From Anaerococcus lactolyticus ATCC 51172 (lineage in GTDB: Bacteria; Bacillota; Clostridia; Tissierellales; Peptoniphilaceae), in assembly GCF_000156575.1 (NCBI RefSeq), contig NZ_GG666047.1, forward strand, positions 169,271-229,672: a stretch of 60,402 bases of DNA, written 5' to 3'. This document shows positions 37,797 through 47,064 of the stretch, in pieces (position 1 is the first letter of the stretch; each line of letters opens with the position of its first letter). The notes under the pieces were generated by a model. The model was not told the origin of the DNA. It ran no database searches and saw nothing but the letters and a program-made list of their open reading frames with translations. The translations under genes and the position numbers were made by a program.

Positions 37797-38726
37797 ATGC
37801 AATATAGGGATTATTATGAAGTACTAGGAGTTGATAAAAAAGCTAGTGCTAATGAAATAAAAAAAGCTTATAGGAAGCTAGCAAAAAAATACCACCCAGA
37901 CCTTCATCCAGATGATGAAAGTGCAAATAAAAAATTTACAGAAATAAATGAGGCTTACGAGGTTCTATCAGATCCAGAAAAGAGAAACAAGTATGATACC
38001 TTTGGTGCTAATGCGAACTTCTCTGGTGGACAAAATTTTGACCCAAGAGATTTTGGATTTGATTTTTCTAACTTCGGTAATGGCTCTTACACATATACAA
38101 GTTCAAATGGTTCAGGTTTTTCAGACTTTTTTGATACACTTTTTGGCGGCTTTGGAAATACTTCTTCAAGAAAAGCTCAAGGCTTTGGAGGTTTTAATCA
38201 AGGATTTGGAAGTGGATTTAGTAAAAAAGCAAAGACTAAACTAGATACTGAAGTTAGTATTTCAATCGACGAAGCTATCAAGGGTACAACAAGAAAAATT
38301 TCCGTAAAAACTGAAGCCGGTATAAAAGATATAGAAGTTAATATTCCAGAGGGAATTAAGAATAGAAACAAGATTAAAATTGATGGCTCCAAATACGGAT
38401 TAAATGCTGATATATATGTCTGTGTAAAGATAAAAGAAACAGAAGATTTAAAATTAGATGGAATTGACTTTATTAAAAAAGTAAAGATTAGTCCTTGGGA
38501 TGCTTATTTTGGTACAAAGAAAAAAATATCAACCATAAAGGGCAATATCTTAGTAACCATACCAGAGAAAATCACTTCTAATAAGAAAATTAGACTTAAG
38601 AATCTTGGTTACACTGATAGGAAAAATCAGACAGGTGATTTAATCCTAGAAGTTTTGATAGAAAATCCAGACCTAAACGAAGAACAAGTAGAATTATATA
38701 AAAAATTAAAAGAAATCGAGGGATAA
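37797..38726 (+). CDS. DnaJ family co-chaperone (CbpA-like, no zinc finger)
   Basis: 309 residues from the ATG at 37797. J domain (about 3-66) with His33-Pro34-Asp35 in [12 protein letters not shown], which stimulates DnaK ATPase; a Gly/Phe-rich linker (about 75-145); two C-terminal client-binding domains. The cysteine-rich zinc finger of DnaJ is absent, so it is a class B (CbpA-type) protein. GGAGG is five bases upstream of this start; the ATG at 37785 sits before it. Placed one base before clpB under a CtsR-like site, it likely hands aggregates to ClpB. Confidence 0.93.
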   Translation: MQYRDYYEVLGVDKKASANEIKKAYRKLAKKYHPDLHPDDESANKKFTEINEAYEVLSDPEKRNKYDTFGANANFSGGQNFDPRDFGFDFSNFGNGSYTYTSSNGSGFSDFFDTLFGGFGNTSSRKAQGFGGFNQGFGSGFSKKAKTKLDTEVSISIDEAIKGTTRKISVKTEAGIKDIEVNIPEGIKNRNKIKIDGSKYGLNADIYVCVKIKETEDLKLDGIDFIKKVKISPWDAYFGTKKKISTIKGNILVTIPEKITSNKKIRLKNLGYTDRKNQTGDLILEVLIENPDLNEEQVELYKKLKEIEG

Positions 38727-38727
38727 T

Positions 38728-41304
38728 ATGGATAATAACAAATTAACACAAAAATCAATCGAAGCTATCAACAATGCAAATTCCATGGCAATTAAAGATG
38801 CTAATCCAGAAGTTAATGAATTTCACTTAGCCCTAAGCTTAGTTGATAGCCCAAGCTCCTATGTATCAATGGTCCTATCCAAAATGGGAGTAGATGTAAA
38901 TGCTTATAAAAAGAAAATTGAAGATAAGATAGAAAATTTACCAAAACAATCAGGTAATGCCAATACCTACCCATCGCAAGTCTTTCAAAGGATATTTTTA
39001 AAGGCTGAAGATGAGGCAGATGCTATGGGAGATTCCTTTGTTTCAGTAGAACATATATTCCTTTCCTTACTTAAGGAAAATACTGAAATGTCACCAATCA
39101 ATAAGGAATTTAACATTTCTTATAAGGTTTTCAAAGACTATGTCTTAAAAGTCAGAAATGGTCAAAAAGTTACTACTGATAATCCGGAAGAAACTTCAAA
39201 CCCACTTGAAAAATTCGGCAGAGACTTAACACAAGAGGCAAGGGATGGAAAAATTGACCCAGTTATCGGTAGGGACGCAGAAATTAGAAATGCTTTAAGG
39301 ATCCTATCTCGTCGTAAGAAAAATAACCCAGTTTTGATTGGTCAGCCAGGTGTTGGTAAAACAGCAATTGTAGAAGGTCTTGCTCAAAGAATTGTAAATA
39401 ACGATGTACCAGAACCTCTACAAGGTAGGAGAATTTTCTCCCTTGATATGGGTGCTTTAGTTGCAGGTGCGAAATATAGGGGACAATTTGAAGAAAGACT
39501 TAAGGCAGTAATTGAGGAAGTCAAAAAATCTGATGGTCAAATTATAATGTTTATCGATGAAATCCACACTATTGTAGGTGCTGGCAAGTCCGAAGGTGCT
39601 ATGGATGCATCAAATATTATGAAACCAATGCTTGCTAGGGGAGAAATCAAGGTAATCGGTGCAACAACCTTAAATGAGTACAGGGAATATATCGAAAAAG
39701 ATGGAGCTCTTGAGAGAAGGTTCCAGAAGGTTATGGTAGAAGAACCAAGTGTTGAAGATACAATTTCAATCCTAAGAGGTATTAAGGAAAAATATGAAAT
39801 CTTCCACGGCATTAGAATTCAAGATTCGGCAGTAATAGCTGCAGCAGAATTATCTGATAGGTATATTTCTGATAGGTTTTTGCCAGATAAGGCGATAGAT
39901 CTTATGGATGAGGCTTGCGCAACTGTAAGGACTGAAATTGATACTATGCCAGCCTATCTTGATGAGCAAAAGAGAAAGCTTCTTCAACTTCAAATAGAAA
40001 TTACAGCTCTTAAAAAAGAGGAAGATGATTATTCTAAGAAGAGACTAGCTGATCTTGAAAAAGAACTAGCAGATCTTTCGGATACTTTTAATGAGGATTT
40101 CCTAAAATGGAAAGAACAAAAATCTGCTATTGATGATGTAAAATCAATCAAGGAAGAGATAGACAAGGTTAAGGTAGAAATCGACCAAGCAGAAAGAAAC
40201 TATGATTTTGAAAAACTTTCCGAATTAAAGTACGGCAAGCTAGCTGAGCTTGAAAATAAATTAAAAGAAGCTAGTTCAACTAATAATGACGAATCTTCCA
40301 TCAAAGAGGAAGTGACAGATGAAGATGTGGCAGATGTTGTATCTAGTTGGACAAATATTCCAGTTTCAAAATTGGTTGAAACAGAAAGGACAAAGATTCT
40401 CCACCTTGGTGAGACTTTACACGAAAGGGTAATAGGCCAAGATGAAGCAATTAAGGCCGTTTCTGATGCGATAATTAGAGCTAGGTCAGGATTAAAAGAA
40501 CAAAACAGACCTATAGGTTCCTTTATCTTCTTGGGTCCAACAGGTGTTGGTAAGACAGAGCTTGCAAAGACATTAACAGAAGCAATGTTTGATGATGAAC
40601 ATAATATGATTAGGATAGATATGAGTGAATATATGGAAAAATATTCTGTATCCAGACTAATCGGTGCCGCTCCAGGCTATGTTGGCTACGAAGAAGGCGG
40701 CCAATTAACAGAGGCAGTTCGTAGAAAACCATATTCAGTTATTCTTTTTGATGAAATCGAAAAGGCTCACCCAGATGTATTTAATATTTTGTTACAAGTA
40801 TTAGATGATGGAAGATTGACAGATAGTCAAGGTAGGACTGTTGATTTTAAAAATACTATAATCATTATGACATCAAATATCGGTTCAGAATTCTTGATAG
40901 ATGGTCTAAATAAAGATGGTACAATCAAAGAAGAAAATCAAAAGAAAGTAGATGAAGTTCTAAGACGTTCATTTAAACCAGAATTCTTAAATAGGATTGA
41001 TGATATTGTAATGTTCACACCACTTACAAGTGATCAAGTATATAAAATTATCGACCTACAAATTGATAATATCAGGAAGAGACTTGCTGATAGGGATATC
41101 AAACTTGAGATTACACCAGAAGCTAAGGAATATATCCTTGCTAACTCTTATGATGTAGAATATGGTGCTAGACCTGTTAAGAGATACCTACAAAGGAATG
41201 TAGAAACAAAACTTGGTAAGTTAATTATTGAAGGAAAAGTTGCTGATAGGGATACAGCAATTCTTGACCTTGTCGATAATCAACTAGAGTTTAAAACTAA
41301 ATAG
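38728..41304 (+). CDS. clpB: ClpB disaggregase
   Basis: 858 residues, full length. Hexameric AAA+ chaperone that pulls proteins out of aggregates with DnaK/DnaJ. Order: Clp N-domain (about 1-145), NBD1 with Walker A GQPGVGKTA at 205-213 and Walker B IMFIDEIHT near 275, the long coiled-coil middle domain (about 405-520) that distinguishes ClpB from ClpC, NBD2 with GPTGVGKTE at 603-611, and a C-terminal domain. Follows the co-chaperone gene by one base in the same operon and is closed by a terminator. Confidence 0.96.
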   Translation: MDNNKLTQKSIEAINNANSMAIKDANPEVNEFHLALSLVDSPSSYVSMVLSKMGVDVNAYKKKIEDKIENLPKQSGNANTYPSQVFQRIFLKAEDEADAMGDSFVSVEHIFLSLLKENTEMSPINKEFNISYKVFKDYVLKVRNGQKVTTDNPEETSNPLEKFGRDLTQEARDGKIDPVIGRDAEIRNALRILSRRKKNNPVLIGQPGVGKTAIVEGLAQRIVNNDVPEPLQGRRIFSLDMGALVAGAKYRGQFEERLKAVIEEVKKSDGQIIMFIDEIHTIVGAGKSEGAMDASNIMKPMLARGEIKVIGATTLNEYREYIEKDGALERRFQKVMVEEPSVEDTISILRGIKEKYEIFHGIRIQDSAVIAAAELSDRYISDRFLPDKAIDLMDEACATVRTEIDTMPAYLDEQKRKLLQLQIEITALKKEEDDYSKKRLADLEKELADLSDTFNEDFLKWKEQKSAIDDVKSIKEEIDKVKVEIDQAERNYDFEKLSELKYGKLAELENKLKEASSTNNDESSIKEEVTDEDVADVVSSWTNIPVSKLVETERTKILHLGETLHERVIGQDEAIKAVSDAIIRARSGLKEQNRPIGSFIFLGPTGVGKTELAKTLTEAMFDDEHNMIRIDMSEYMEKYSVSRLIGAAPGYVGYEEGGQLTEAVRRKPYSVILFDEIEKAHPDVFNILLQVLDDGRLTDSQGRTVDFKNTIIIMTSNIGSEFLIDGLNKDGTIKEENQKKVDEVLRRSFKPEFLNRIDDIVMFTPLTSDQVYKIIDLQIDNIRKRLADRDIKLEITPEAKEYILANSYDVEYGARPVKRYLQRNVETKLGKLIIEGKVADRDTAILDLVDNQLEFKTK

Positions 41305-41330
41305 CTAAGAATAGATAAGTAGAAATAATA

Positions 41331-41364
41331 ACGGAGTAATTTAATAGGTTGCTCCGTTTTTCTT
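41331..41364 (+). terminator. Terminator of clpB
   Basis: ACGGAG/CTCCGT stem with a longer loop, followed by TTTTCTTT. Confidence 0.7.
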
Positions 41365-41386
41365 TCGGCTATTTTGTGCGATTTCA

Positions 41387-41400
41387 TACTATATGTAGTA
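41387..41400. promoter_or_regulatory. NrdR box 1
   Basis: TACTATATGTAGTA matches the NrdR-box core (ACWATATWTWGT-like). It is 30 bp, centre to centre, from the second box. Confidence 0.7.
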
Positions 41401-41416
41401 AAACGAGAAAATAGAC

Positions 41417-41430
41417 CACTATATATAGTA
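41417..41430. promoter_or_regulatory. NrdR box 2
   Basis: CACTATATATAGTA is a near-perfect NrdR box and overlaps a TATAAT at 41429-41434. Two boxes spaced about three helical turns apart upstream of nrdD is the standard arrangement for NrdR repression of ribonucleotide reductase. No nrdR gene is in the window. Confidence 0.8.
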
Positions 41431-41438
41431 TAATTTAT

Positions 41439-41467
41439 TTTACTTTAGAAAAGAAATATGGTATGAT
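41439..41467 (+). promoter_or_regulatory. Possible nrdD promoter downstream of the NrdR boxes
   Basis: TTTACT at 41439-41444, 17-bp spacer, TATGAT at 41462-41467. The TATAAT that overlaps NrdR box 2 is an alternative -10 but has no good -35. Confidence 0.45.
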
Positions 41468-41491
41468 TATAGTGTAATTTCGGAGGTAAAA

Positions 41492-43612
41492 ATGTTACAG
41501 GTTATTAAAAGAGATGGGACTAAAGTCGATTTTAATAAAGATAAGATTACCATAGCTATTGAAAAAGCCATGCACTCCCCAAGTGGTATTTATGTGGAAG
41601 GTCAGGCAGCAGAAATAGCTAGTGAAATCGAGGAGAGATCTAAAAATAAAAGAGAAATCTCTATCTATGAAATCGAAGATTTAGTCTACTATAAACTAAT
41701 AGATAGAAAAAATCCTGCTACAGCTAAATCCTACGAGTCATATAAGTCAGTTCAGGCTTATAAACGTGAGCAAAATACATCTGACGATGAAATAATCGGT
41801 CTTTTAAATCAAACTAACATAGATGTAATGGATGAAAACTCAAATAAAAATCCAATCATTGCTTCAACTCAGAGGGATCTAATAGCAGGTGAGGTAGCTA
41901 AGGATATTGCAAAAAGAAAGCTTATCCCACTAGATTTAGTGGAAGCCCATGATTCAGGTGCTATTCACATCCACGATCTTGATTATCTAATCCAACCAAT
42001 TTTCAATTGCTGTTTGGTAGATATGAAAGATATGCTTGATAATGGAACAGTTGTAAATGAAAAGATGATTGAATCACCAAAATCTTTCCAGGTAGCATGC
42101 AATGTAATGACTCAAATTATAGCTCAGATTGCATCAAACCAATACGGTGGACAATCTATTAATATTGCGTGCCTAAGTCCTTACTTAGAAAAGTCTTTCG
42201 AAAAGAATTTAAAACTCGCAAGTGAAATTTTAAAAGACGATGACCAAGCCAAAAAGATGGCAGATGCCCTTACCCAAAGAGATTTGGAAAGCGGTATCCA
42301 AACCATCCAATATCAAATAAACACCTTAATGACTTCAAATGGTCAATCACCTTTTGTTACACTTTTCATGCACACAGATGAAAACGATCCTTACCTTGAT
42401 CAAACTGTTGAGATTATTAAAGAAATCTTAAAACAAAGAATCCAAGGTATCAAAAACGATCAAGGCGTATATGTAACACCAGCTTTTCCAAAGTTGATTT
42501 ATGTTCTTGATGAAAACAATATAAATCCAGATTCTAAATATTTCGACCTAACTCGTCTTGCAGCTAAGTGTACTGCAAAAAGAATGTATCCTGATTATAT
42601 ATCAGCTAAAAAGATGCGTGAAAACTACGAAGGCAATGTGTTTGCTCCAATGGGCTGCAGGGCTTTCCTTCCACCTTACAAAGATAAGTATGGAGAATAC
42701 AAGTTTGACGGTAGGTTTAATATGGGAGTTTGTACAATCAACCTTCCACAAATTGGAATTTTGGCACACGGAGATGAAAAATTATTCTTTGAAATATTAG
42801 AAAAAAGACTTGACCTTGTAAAAAGGGTAGGGATTCTGAGATATGATCACCTTGCCAAGGTTACAAGCGATTCTTCTCCAATCCACTTCCAACACGGTGC
42901 TATCGCAAGACTTAAAAAGCATGAATCAATAAAACCACTGTTAGAAAATGGCTATGCTACAGTTACAATTGGCTACATTGGAATATATGAGGCCACAAAA
43001 TTAACTATAGGAGAAAGCCATACTACAAAGAGGGGCCATGACTTTGCCATGAAAATTATGGAAATGTTAAATGACAAGAAAAAGGAATGGTCAGAAGAAT
43101 ACGGCATTGCATTTGCTGTTTACGGTACACCAGCTGAGAGCTTAACCCATAGGTTTGCATCTATAGATAGGGAAAGATTTGGCGATATAAAAGATGTTAC
43201 AGACAAGGGATATTACACAAATTCCTTCCATGTAGATGTTAGGGAGAATATTTCTGTATTTGATAAGTTTGACTTCGAATCAGAATTCCAAAAATTATCT
43301 ACAGGTGGATGTATTTCCTATGCAGAAATTCCAAATATGACTAACAATATTGAAGCAGTTCTAACTATGATTGAGTATATTTACGACCACATTCAATATG
43401 CTGAGTTTAACACTAAGAGCGATTATTGTGGCAATTGTGGTTATGATGGTGAGATTCTTCTTGATGATAACAACCAATGGTATTGTCCAAATTGTGGCAA
43501 CCACGATAGGGCAACTCTCACAGTTGTAAGAAGAACTTGTGGTTACCTTGGTGAAAACTTCTGGAATGAAGGAAGAACTAAGGAAATAAAAGCAAGAGTG
43601 CTCCATATATGA
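41492..43612 (+). CDS. nrdD: Anaerobic ribonucleoside-triphosphate reductase NrdD
   Basis: 706 residues. Glycyl-radical class III enzyme that makes deoxyribonucleotides without oxygen. N-terminal ATP-cone (VIKRDGTKVDFNKDKITIAI near 4-23), the barrel with active-site Cys residues, a C-terminal zinc site made of two CxxC pairs (YCGNCGYDGE and WYCPNCGNH), and the glycyl-radical loop RRTCGYLGENFWNEGR with Gly684. The radical is installed by NrdG, encoded next with a four-base overlap (ATGA). GGAGGT RBS. Confidence 0.97.
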   Translation: MLQVIKRDGTKVDFNKDKITIAIEKAMHSPSGIYVEGQAAEIASEIEERSKNKREISIYEIEDLVYYKLIDRKNPATAKSYESYKSVQAYKREQNTSDDEIIGLLNQTNIDVMDENSNKNPIIASTQRDLIAGEVAKDIAKRKLIPLDLVEAHDSGAIHIHDLDYLIQPIFNCCLVDMKDMLDNGTVVNEKMIESPKSFQVACNVMTQIIAQIASNQYGGQSINIACLSPYLEKSFEKNLKLASEILKDDDQAKKMADALTQRDLESGIQTIQYQINTLMTSNGQSPFVTLFMHTDENDPYLDQTVEIIKEILKQRIQGIKNDQGVYVTPAFPKLIYVLDENNINPDSKYFDLTRLAAKCTAKRMYPDYISAKKMRENYEGNVFAPMGCRAFLPPYKDKYGEYKFDGRFNMGVCTINLPQIGILAHGDEKLFFEILEKRLDLVKRVGILRYDHLAKVTSDSSPIHFQHGAIARLKKHESIKPLLENGYATVTIGYIGIYEATKLTIGESHTTKRGHDFAMKIMEMLNDKKKEWSEEYGIAFAVYGTPAESLTHRFASIDRERFGDIKDVTDKGYYTNSFHVDVRENISVFDKFDFESEFQKLSTGGCISYAEIPNMTNNIEAVLTMIEYIYDHIQYAEFNTKSDYCGNCGYDGEILLDDNNQWYCPNCGNHDRATLTVVRRTCGYLGENFWNEGRTKEIKARVLHI

Positions 43613-44109
43613 ACTATGCACAAATAAGAAAATATGATGTAGCAAATGGTCCTGGTATCAGGACCACTTTTTTCCTCACAGGTTGTGATAGAAATTGCCC
43701 AAATTGTTTTAATACTGACTATATGGATTTTAATCATGGCAAAAAATGGGATGAAGAAGCTGAAAAAGAAGTGATTTCTTATCTAAAACTCAATCAAGTA
43801 GAGGGGCTTACAGTACTTGGAGGAGAGCCATTTGAAAATCCCGTTGGTCTTTTACAAGCCCTTAGGAATATAAAAAAAGAAGTCAGTAAGTCAATTTGGG
43901 TTTATTCCGGTTTTGTCTATGATGATTTAGTTAATATTTCATTAGCTAGGGAAATTCTTGAAGAAATTGATGTCTTAGTTGATGGAGAATTTATTGAAGA
44001 ATTAAAAGATTTAAGCCTTAAATTTCGAGGATCTTCTAATCAAAGAGTAATTGATGTAAAGAAATCTTTGGAAAATAATGAAGTAGTCATTTTAAATGGG
44101 TATAAATAG
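43609..44109 (+). CDS. nrdG: Anaerobic ribonucleotide reductase activase NrdG
   Basis: 166 residues, radical SAM protein that generates the glycyl radical on NrdD. Cys26-x3-Cys30-x2-Cys33 (GCDRNCPNC) binds the [4Fe-4S] cluster; TVLGGEPFENP near 64-74 is the GGEP SAM motif. Its ATG overlaps the nrdD stop. Both ends match the short family length. Confidence 0.95.
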   Translation: MNYAQIRKYDVANGPGIRTTFFLTGCDRNCPNCFNTDYMDFNHGKKWDEEAEKEVISYLKLNQVEGLTVLGGEPFENPVGLLQALRNIKKEVSKSIWVYSGFVYDDLVNISLAREILEEIDVLVDGEFIEELKDLSLKFRGSSNQRVIDVKKSLENNEVVILNGYK

Positions 44110-44133
44110 ATAAAGATAAATTAGGAGGAAGAA

Positions 44134-44721
44134 ATGATAAATCAAAACAAAAGATCAGGTGCAGCAGGGATACTTATTGCAATAATAGCTGTTATTGTAA
44201 TTGGCTTATTGATGATTGTACCAACCTATAATAGACTTGCAGGCAGTAATGAGAATGTAAATCAAGCTTATGCCCAGGTACAAAACGTTGTTCAAAGAAG
44301 AGCAGATTTAATACCAAATCTTGTAAACACAGTAAAGGGTTACACTGACCATGAAGCAGACACCCTAACAAAGGTGACTAATGCCAGAGCTGGAGTTCAA
44401 AATGCAACAAATCCAAAAGAACTTGCAGAGGCAAACGACCAACTTACAAGAGCTATTGGCGATATTAATGTTGTTGTAGAAGCTTATCCAGACCTAAAAG
44501 CTGATAGTCAATTTGTCCAATTAATGGATGAATTAGCAGGAAGTGAAAATAGGATATCTACAGAAAGAAAGAAATACAACGAGGCTGTCCAAGTTTATAA
44601 TACTGATATTAGGAGATTTCCAACTAATTTAATAGCGAAATTCACAGGTTATAAACCAGCTGAATACTTCAAGGCAGATGCAAGTGCACAAGAAGCACCA
44701 AAGGTAAACTTTGGCAATTAA
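44134..44721 (+). CDS. LemA family membrane protein
   Basis: 195 residues. One N-terminal membrane helix (about 9-30), then the LemA helical domain: NENVNQAYAQVQNVVQRRAD, LIPNLVNTVKGY near 61-72, and SENRISTERKKYNEAVQVYN near 133-152. The family's role is unclear; LemA genes often sit beside TPM-domain genes, as here with a 31-base gap, and the two products probably work together at the envelope. AGGAGGAAG RBS. Confidence 0.92.
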   Translation: MINQNKRSGAAGILIAIIAVIVIGLLMIVPTYNRLAGSNENVNQAYAQVQNVVQRRADLIPNLVNTVKGYTDHEADTLTKVTNARAGVQNATNPKELAEANDQLTRAIGDINVVVEAYPDLKADSQFVQLMDELAGSENRISTERKKYNEAVQVYNTDIRRFPTNLIAKFTGYKPAEYFKADASAQEAPKVNFGN

Positions 44722-44752
44722 GATTATTACTAGAAAAGACTAAGGAGTTATT

Positions 44753-45583
44753 ATGGGAAAGGCAAGATTCAAAAAGCTTTGGCTATTACTAATAATTTTT
44801 TTCTGCCTTTTTCAATCCAAGACATACGCAAGCATACCGTCACCAACGGATAATTATTACCTCGATAAGTTGAATCTTCTAGATGAACCCACCAAGGAAA
44901 ATATCAACAAAACTAATAAGCAGTTAGAGGATAAGACAGGAAGCCAAGTTGTGGTAATGACATTACCTAATCCAGATGATCTTGAAGGTAATTATTATGG
45001 CACAGAAATTTTTAATGCTTGGAAGATAGGAGATCAGGAAAAAGACAATGGTGTTCTGATTTTGCTATTGATGTCTAAGCAAAAGGGTCATAACCAAATA
45101 AATATCATTACAGGCTATGGTATAGAAGGTAGGCTGAATGATGGTAAAATTGGTAGAATAATCGATAATTTTATGCTTGATAGGCTTAGGGATGGAGCTT
45201 ACTCCCAAGCCCTTAATGAAGGATTTAACGCTGTTGTTGGCGAAATAGCAGCAGAATATGATGTAAAACTAGAAAAAGATTATACAAGTTACCAAAACAA
45301 CCTATCGAATGAAAATTCAGAAGATGGCTTATCACTTAAGACAATATTCATCTTGTTAATTATTTTTATAATAGTCTCATCAATTATAAATAGAAATAAT
45401 TACTTTGGTGGAGGAGGTGGGGGCGGCTTCAGAAGAAGACGTTACACCTATCCAAGATTTGGTCCGGGATGGTCATCTTGGGGTGGCTCTAGCTTTGGAG
45501 GAGGTTCATCCGGTGGCTTCGGTGGAGGATTTTCGGGTGGTGGAGGTTCATCCGGTGGTGGCGGTGCTGGAAGAAGTTTTTAA
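44753..45583 (+). CDS. TPM domain protein (YgcG family) with Gly-rich tail
   Basis: 276 residues. Signal peptide (basic MGKARFKK, hydrophobic 9-22, likely cut after TYA near 26), an extracytoplasmic TPM domain (about 35-175: LLDEPTKENINKTNKQLEDK, QVVVMTLPNPD, GVLILLLMSKQ, GYGIEGRLNDGKIGRII), a membrane helix (about 196-214), and a low-complexity C-terminal tail of Gly, Ser and Phe (about 220-276). Same operon as lemA. TPM domains have been linked to phosphatase activity or photosystem repair in plants; here the role is unknown. Confidence 0.9.
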   Translation: MGKARFKKLWLLLIIFFCLFQSKTYASIPSPTDNYYLDKLNLLDEPTKENINKTNKQLEDKTGSQVVVMTLPNPDDLEGNYYGTEIFNAWKIGDQEKDNGVLILLLMSKQKGHNQINIITGYGIEGRLNDGKIGRIIDNFMLDRLRDGAYSQALNEGFNAVVGEIAAEYDVKLEKDYTSYQNNLSNENSEDGLSLKTIFILLIIFIIVSSIINRNNYFGGGGGGGFRRRRYTYPRFGPGWSSWGGSSFGGGSSGGFGGGFSGGGGSSGGGGAGRSF

Positions 45584-45592
45584 GGAGAATAA

Positions 45593-46096
45593 ATGAAAGG
45601 ATACGTAGCTAGTCATTTTTTTAATGATGCAATGTTTAGGTGGACAGAAGATTTGGCCCAATATATAGAAAATAATACATCGCTTGAACTTTATGTTCCA
45701 CAAAGAAATGCAGATATAAACGATAAGAAAAATAACGATGCGATAATTACTGATATAAAAATATCTCAGGCTGATACTGCTCATCTTAAGGAAGCTAATA
45801 TCTTAATTGCAAATCTTGACGGATTAACAATCGATGATGGAGTAGCAGCTGAGATTATGGCCCATGGCGTTATGAGAGAACTTGAATTAGACCATGGAAT
45901 AGATTTTCCAAGGATGATTATCGGGATAATCACAGATATGAGATATCTTGGTACAGGTGAGAATAAACTCTATAGAAACCTGATGGTTGTTGGAAAAGTA
46001 AAGGAGCATGGCCACTTGGTAGTTGGTTACGCAGGTGATGACTCATTTAAGAAAGAAGTTGTAGATTGTATAAATAAATTTATGGCAGAAAATTAA
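45593..46096 (+). CDS. Nucleoside 2-deoxyribosyltransferase family protein
   Basis: 167 residues. The family swaps bases on deoxyribonucleosides or hydrolyses modified nucleotides. MKGYVASHFFNDAMFRW opens the Rossmann-like fold, and NILIANLDGLTIDDGVAAEI near 64-83 holds the DDG-xx-E motif with the catalytic Glu. Nine bases after the TPM gene, so possibly co-transcribed; a role in deoxynucleoside salvage is the likely one. Confidence 0.87.
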   Translation: MKGYVASHFFNDAMFRWTEDLAQYIENNTSLELYVPQRNADINDKKNNDAIITDIKISQADTAHLKEANILIANLDGLTIDDGVAAEIMAHGVMRELELDHGIDFPRMIIGIITDMRYLGTGENKLYRNLMVVGKVKEHGHLVVGYAGDDSFKKEVVDCINKFMAEN

Positions 46097-46110
46097 TTTT
46101 AATTTAAAAG

Positions 46111-46157
46111 GTGATGCTTAAGAATAAAAAAACTATTCTTCGCATCACTCTTTTTTA
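46111..46157. terminator. Bidirectional terminator before tenA
   Basis: GTGATGC...GAATA and TATTC...GCATCAC form a long stem around an A-rich loop, followed by eight T; the A-run within and beyond gives a usable signal for the minus strand too. It reaches the tenA stop. Confidence 0.75.
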
Positions 46158-46823
46158 AAATAAATCGCCCTTATTATAGACCATATCCCAAAATTTAAGC
46201 TCATAAGTTAAACAATTTTTAAAAATTTCTATTAAAGCATCCATTTTTTCTTTTGTCATTTCTTTGCTGAGTTCATTGATTTCATTAACTGTCCCATCTA
46301 CATATGAAAGATAAACCGGATCAAGGTATCCTGTTATAAATTTCCCGTAAACTTCGTGGTTTTTGGCTTGAGGATTAACCCTGTCTATGTGCCTAAAAAT
46401 ATTGACATACCCCAGATCACAAGCCATAAGCACCATTAATATTTCTTCATAACCACCTAGTATGGATTGGGATATTCTGTAATTTGAATAGGAAAGGTTG
46501 GTTAGGTTTGCTTGTCGATTTTCGATTTCTTTTATATCTATGTCAAAATCTTTCATAAGGCCACGGTGGATTGCCATTTCATTTTCCATACAATTGTTTA
46601 TGAGATAGGCAAACTTTCTGATTATTTCCTTATTATTAGTCTTTGCAAGACCTATGGCAAAAATCTTCACGTGCTCCCATAGGTAAATGTAGTCTTCTTC
46701 AAGATAGTATTTGAATCTTGATATTTCAAGGTCACCCCTTATTAAACCCTCTATGAAGGGGTGGTTATAAAGGTCTTGCCAGATGTCTTTTGTTTGTTCA
46801 TATAAGTAGTCAATAAATTTCAT
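46155..46823 (-). CDS. tenA: TenA/thiaminase II family aminopyrimidine aminohydrolase
   Basis: 222 residues. TenA salvages thiamine breakdown products by hydrolysing aminopyrimidines to HMP. The all-helical fold is seen in HPFIEGLIRGDLEISRFKYY near 21-40, the active-site Cys in MVLMACDLGYVNI near 135, and YELKFWDMVYN at the C-terminus with the conserved Trp and acidic partner. It is transcribed away from a TPP riboswitch that heads the opposite-strand gene, so thiamine is a shared theme although the riboswitch does not control tenA. Confidence 0.9.
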   Translation of the reverse strand: MKFIDYLYEQTKDIWQDLYNHPFIEGLIRGDLEISRFKYYLEEDYIYLWEHVKIFAIGLAKTNNKEIIRKFAYLINNCMENEMAIHRGLMKDFDIDIKEIENRQANLTNLSYSNYRISQSILGGYEEILMVLMACDLGYVNIFRHIDRVNPQAKNHEVYGKFITGYLDPVYLSYVDGTVNEINELSKEMTKEKMDALIEIFKNCLTYELKFWDMVYNKGDLF

Positions 46824-46858
46824 AAGTCCTCCAATACCTAAATCATACCCGTTTTTAC

Positions 46859-46886
46859 TTTAAATTTACCATAAAGCTGATATAAT
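46859..46886 (+). promoter_or_regulatory. Promoter of the TPP riboswitch transcript
   Basis: TTTAAA at 46859-46864, 16-bp spacer, perfect TATAAT at 46881-46886, starting RNA about 20 bases before the aptamer. Confidence 0.6.
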
Positions 46887-46910
46887 ATAATTAACAATTA
46901 AATATCTCTT

Positions 46911-47036
46911 TTATATTCGGGGTGCCAAGTGCTGAGATTATACCCGCTAACCTGATAAACTTAGTAGTTTCGTAGGGAAATAAAAAGCGATTTCAACTCT
47001 TTTTTCCGAATATAAGAAAAAAGAGTTTTTTTAATT
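46911..47036 (+). ncRNA. TPP riboswitch (THI element) with terminator
   Basis: Conserved aptamer blocks: GGGGTGCC at 46919, CTGAGATTATACCC, ACCTGATAAACTTAG, and CGTAGGGAA near 46973-46981. Downstream, AACTCTTTTTT and AAAAAAGAGTT form a terminator stem with seven T (about 46996-47033). The 5' strand TTATATTCGG (46911-46920) is complementary to CCGAATATAA in that terminator's loop (47006-47015), which is a ready antiterminator: free RNA pairs these ends and reads through, TPP-bound RNA forms the aptamer and terminates. An off-switch is inferred. Confidence 0.9.
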
Positions 47037-47064
47037 AAAAAAATTACGAAATTAGGAGAATAAG

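Noticed and set aside
44109-44134. Separate promoter between nrdG and lemA
   Set aside because: The gap is only 24 bases and holds just the RBS; no -10/-35 pair is visible, so read-through is simpler.
45405-45596. 63-residue ORF in another frame of the TPM gene
   Set aside because: It is produced by the GGT/GGA-rich glycine tail; it has no independent start signal.
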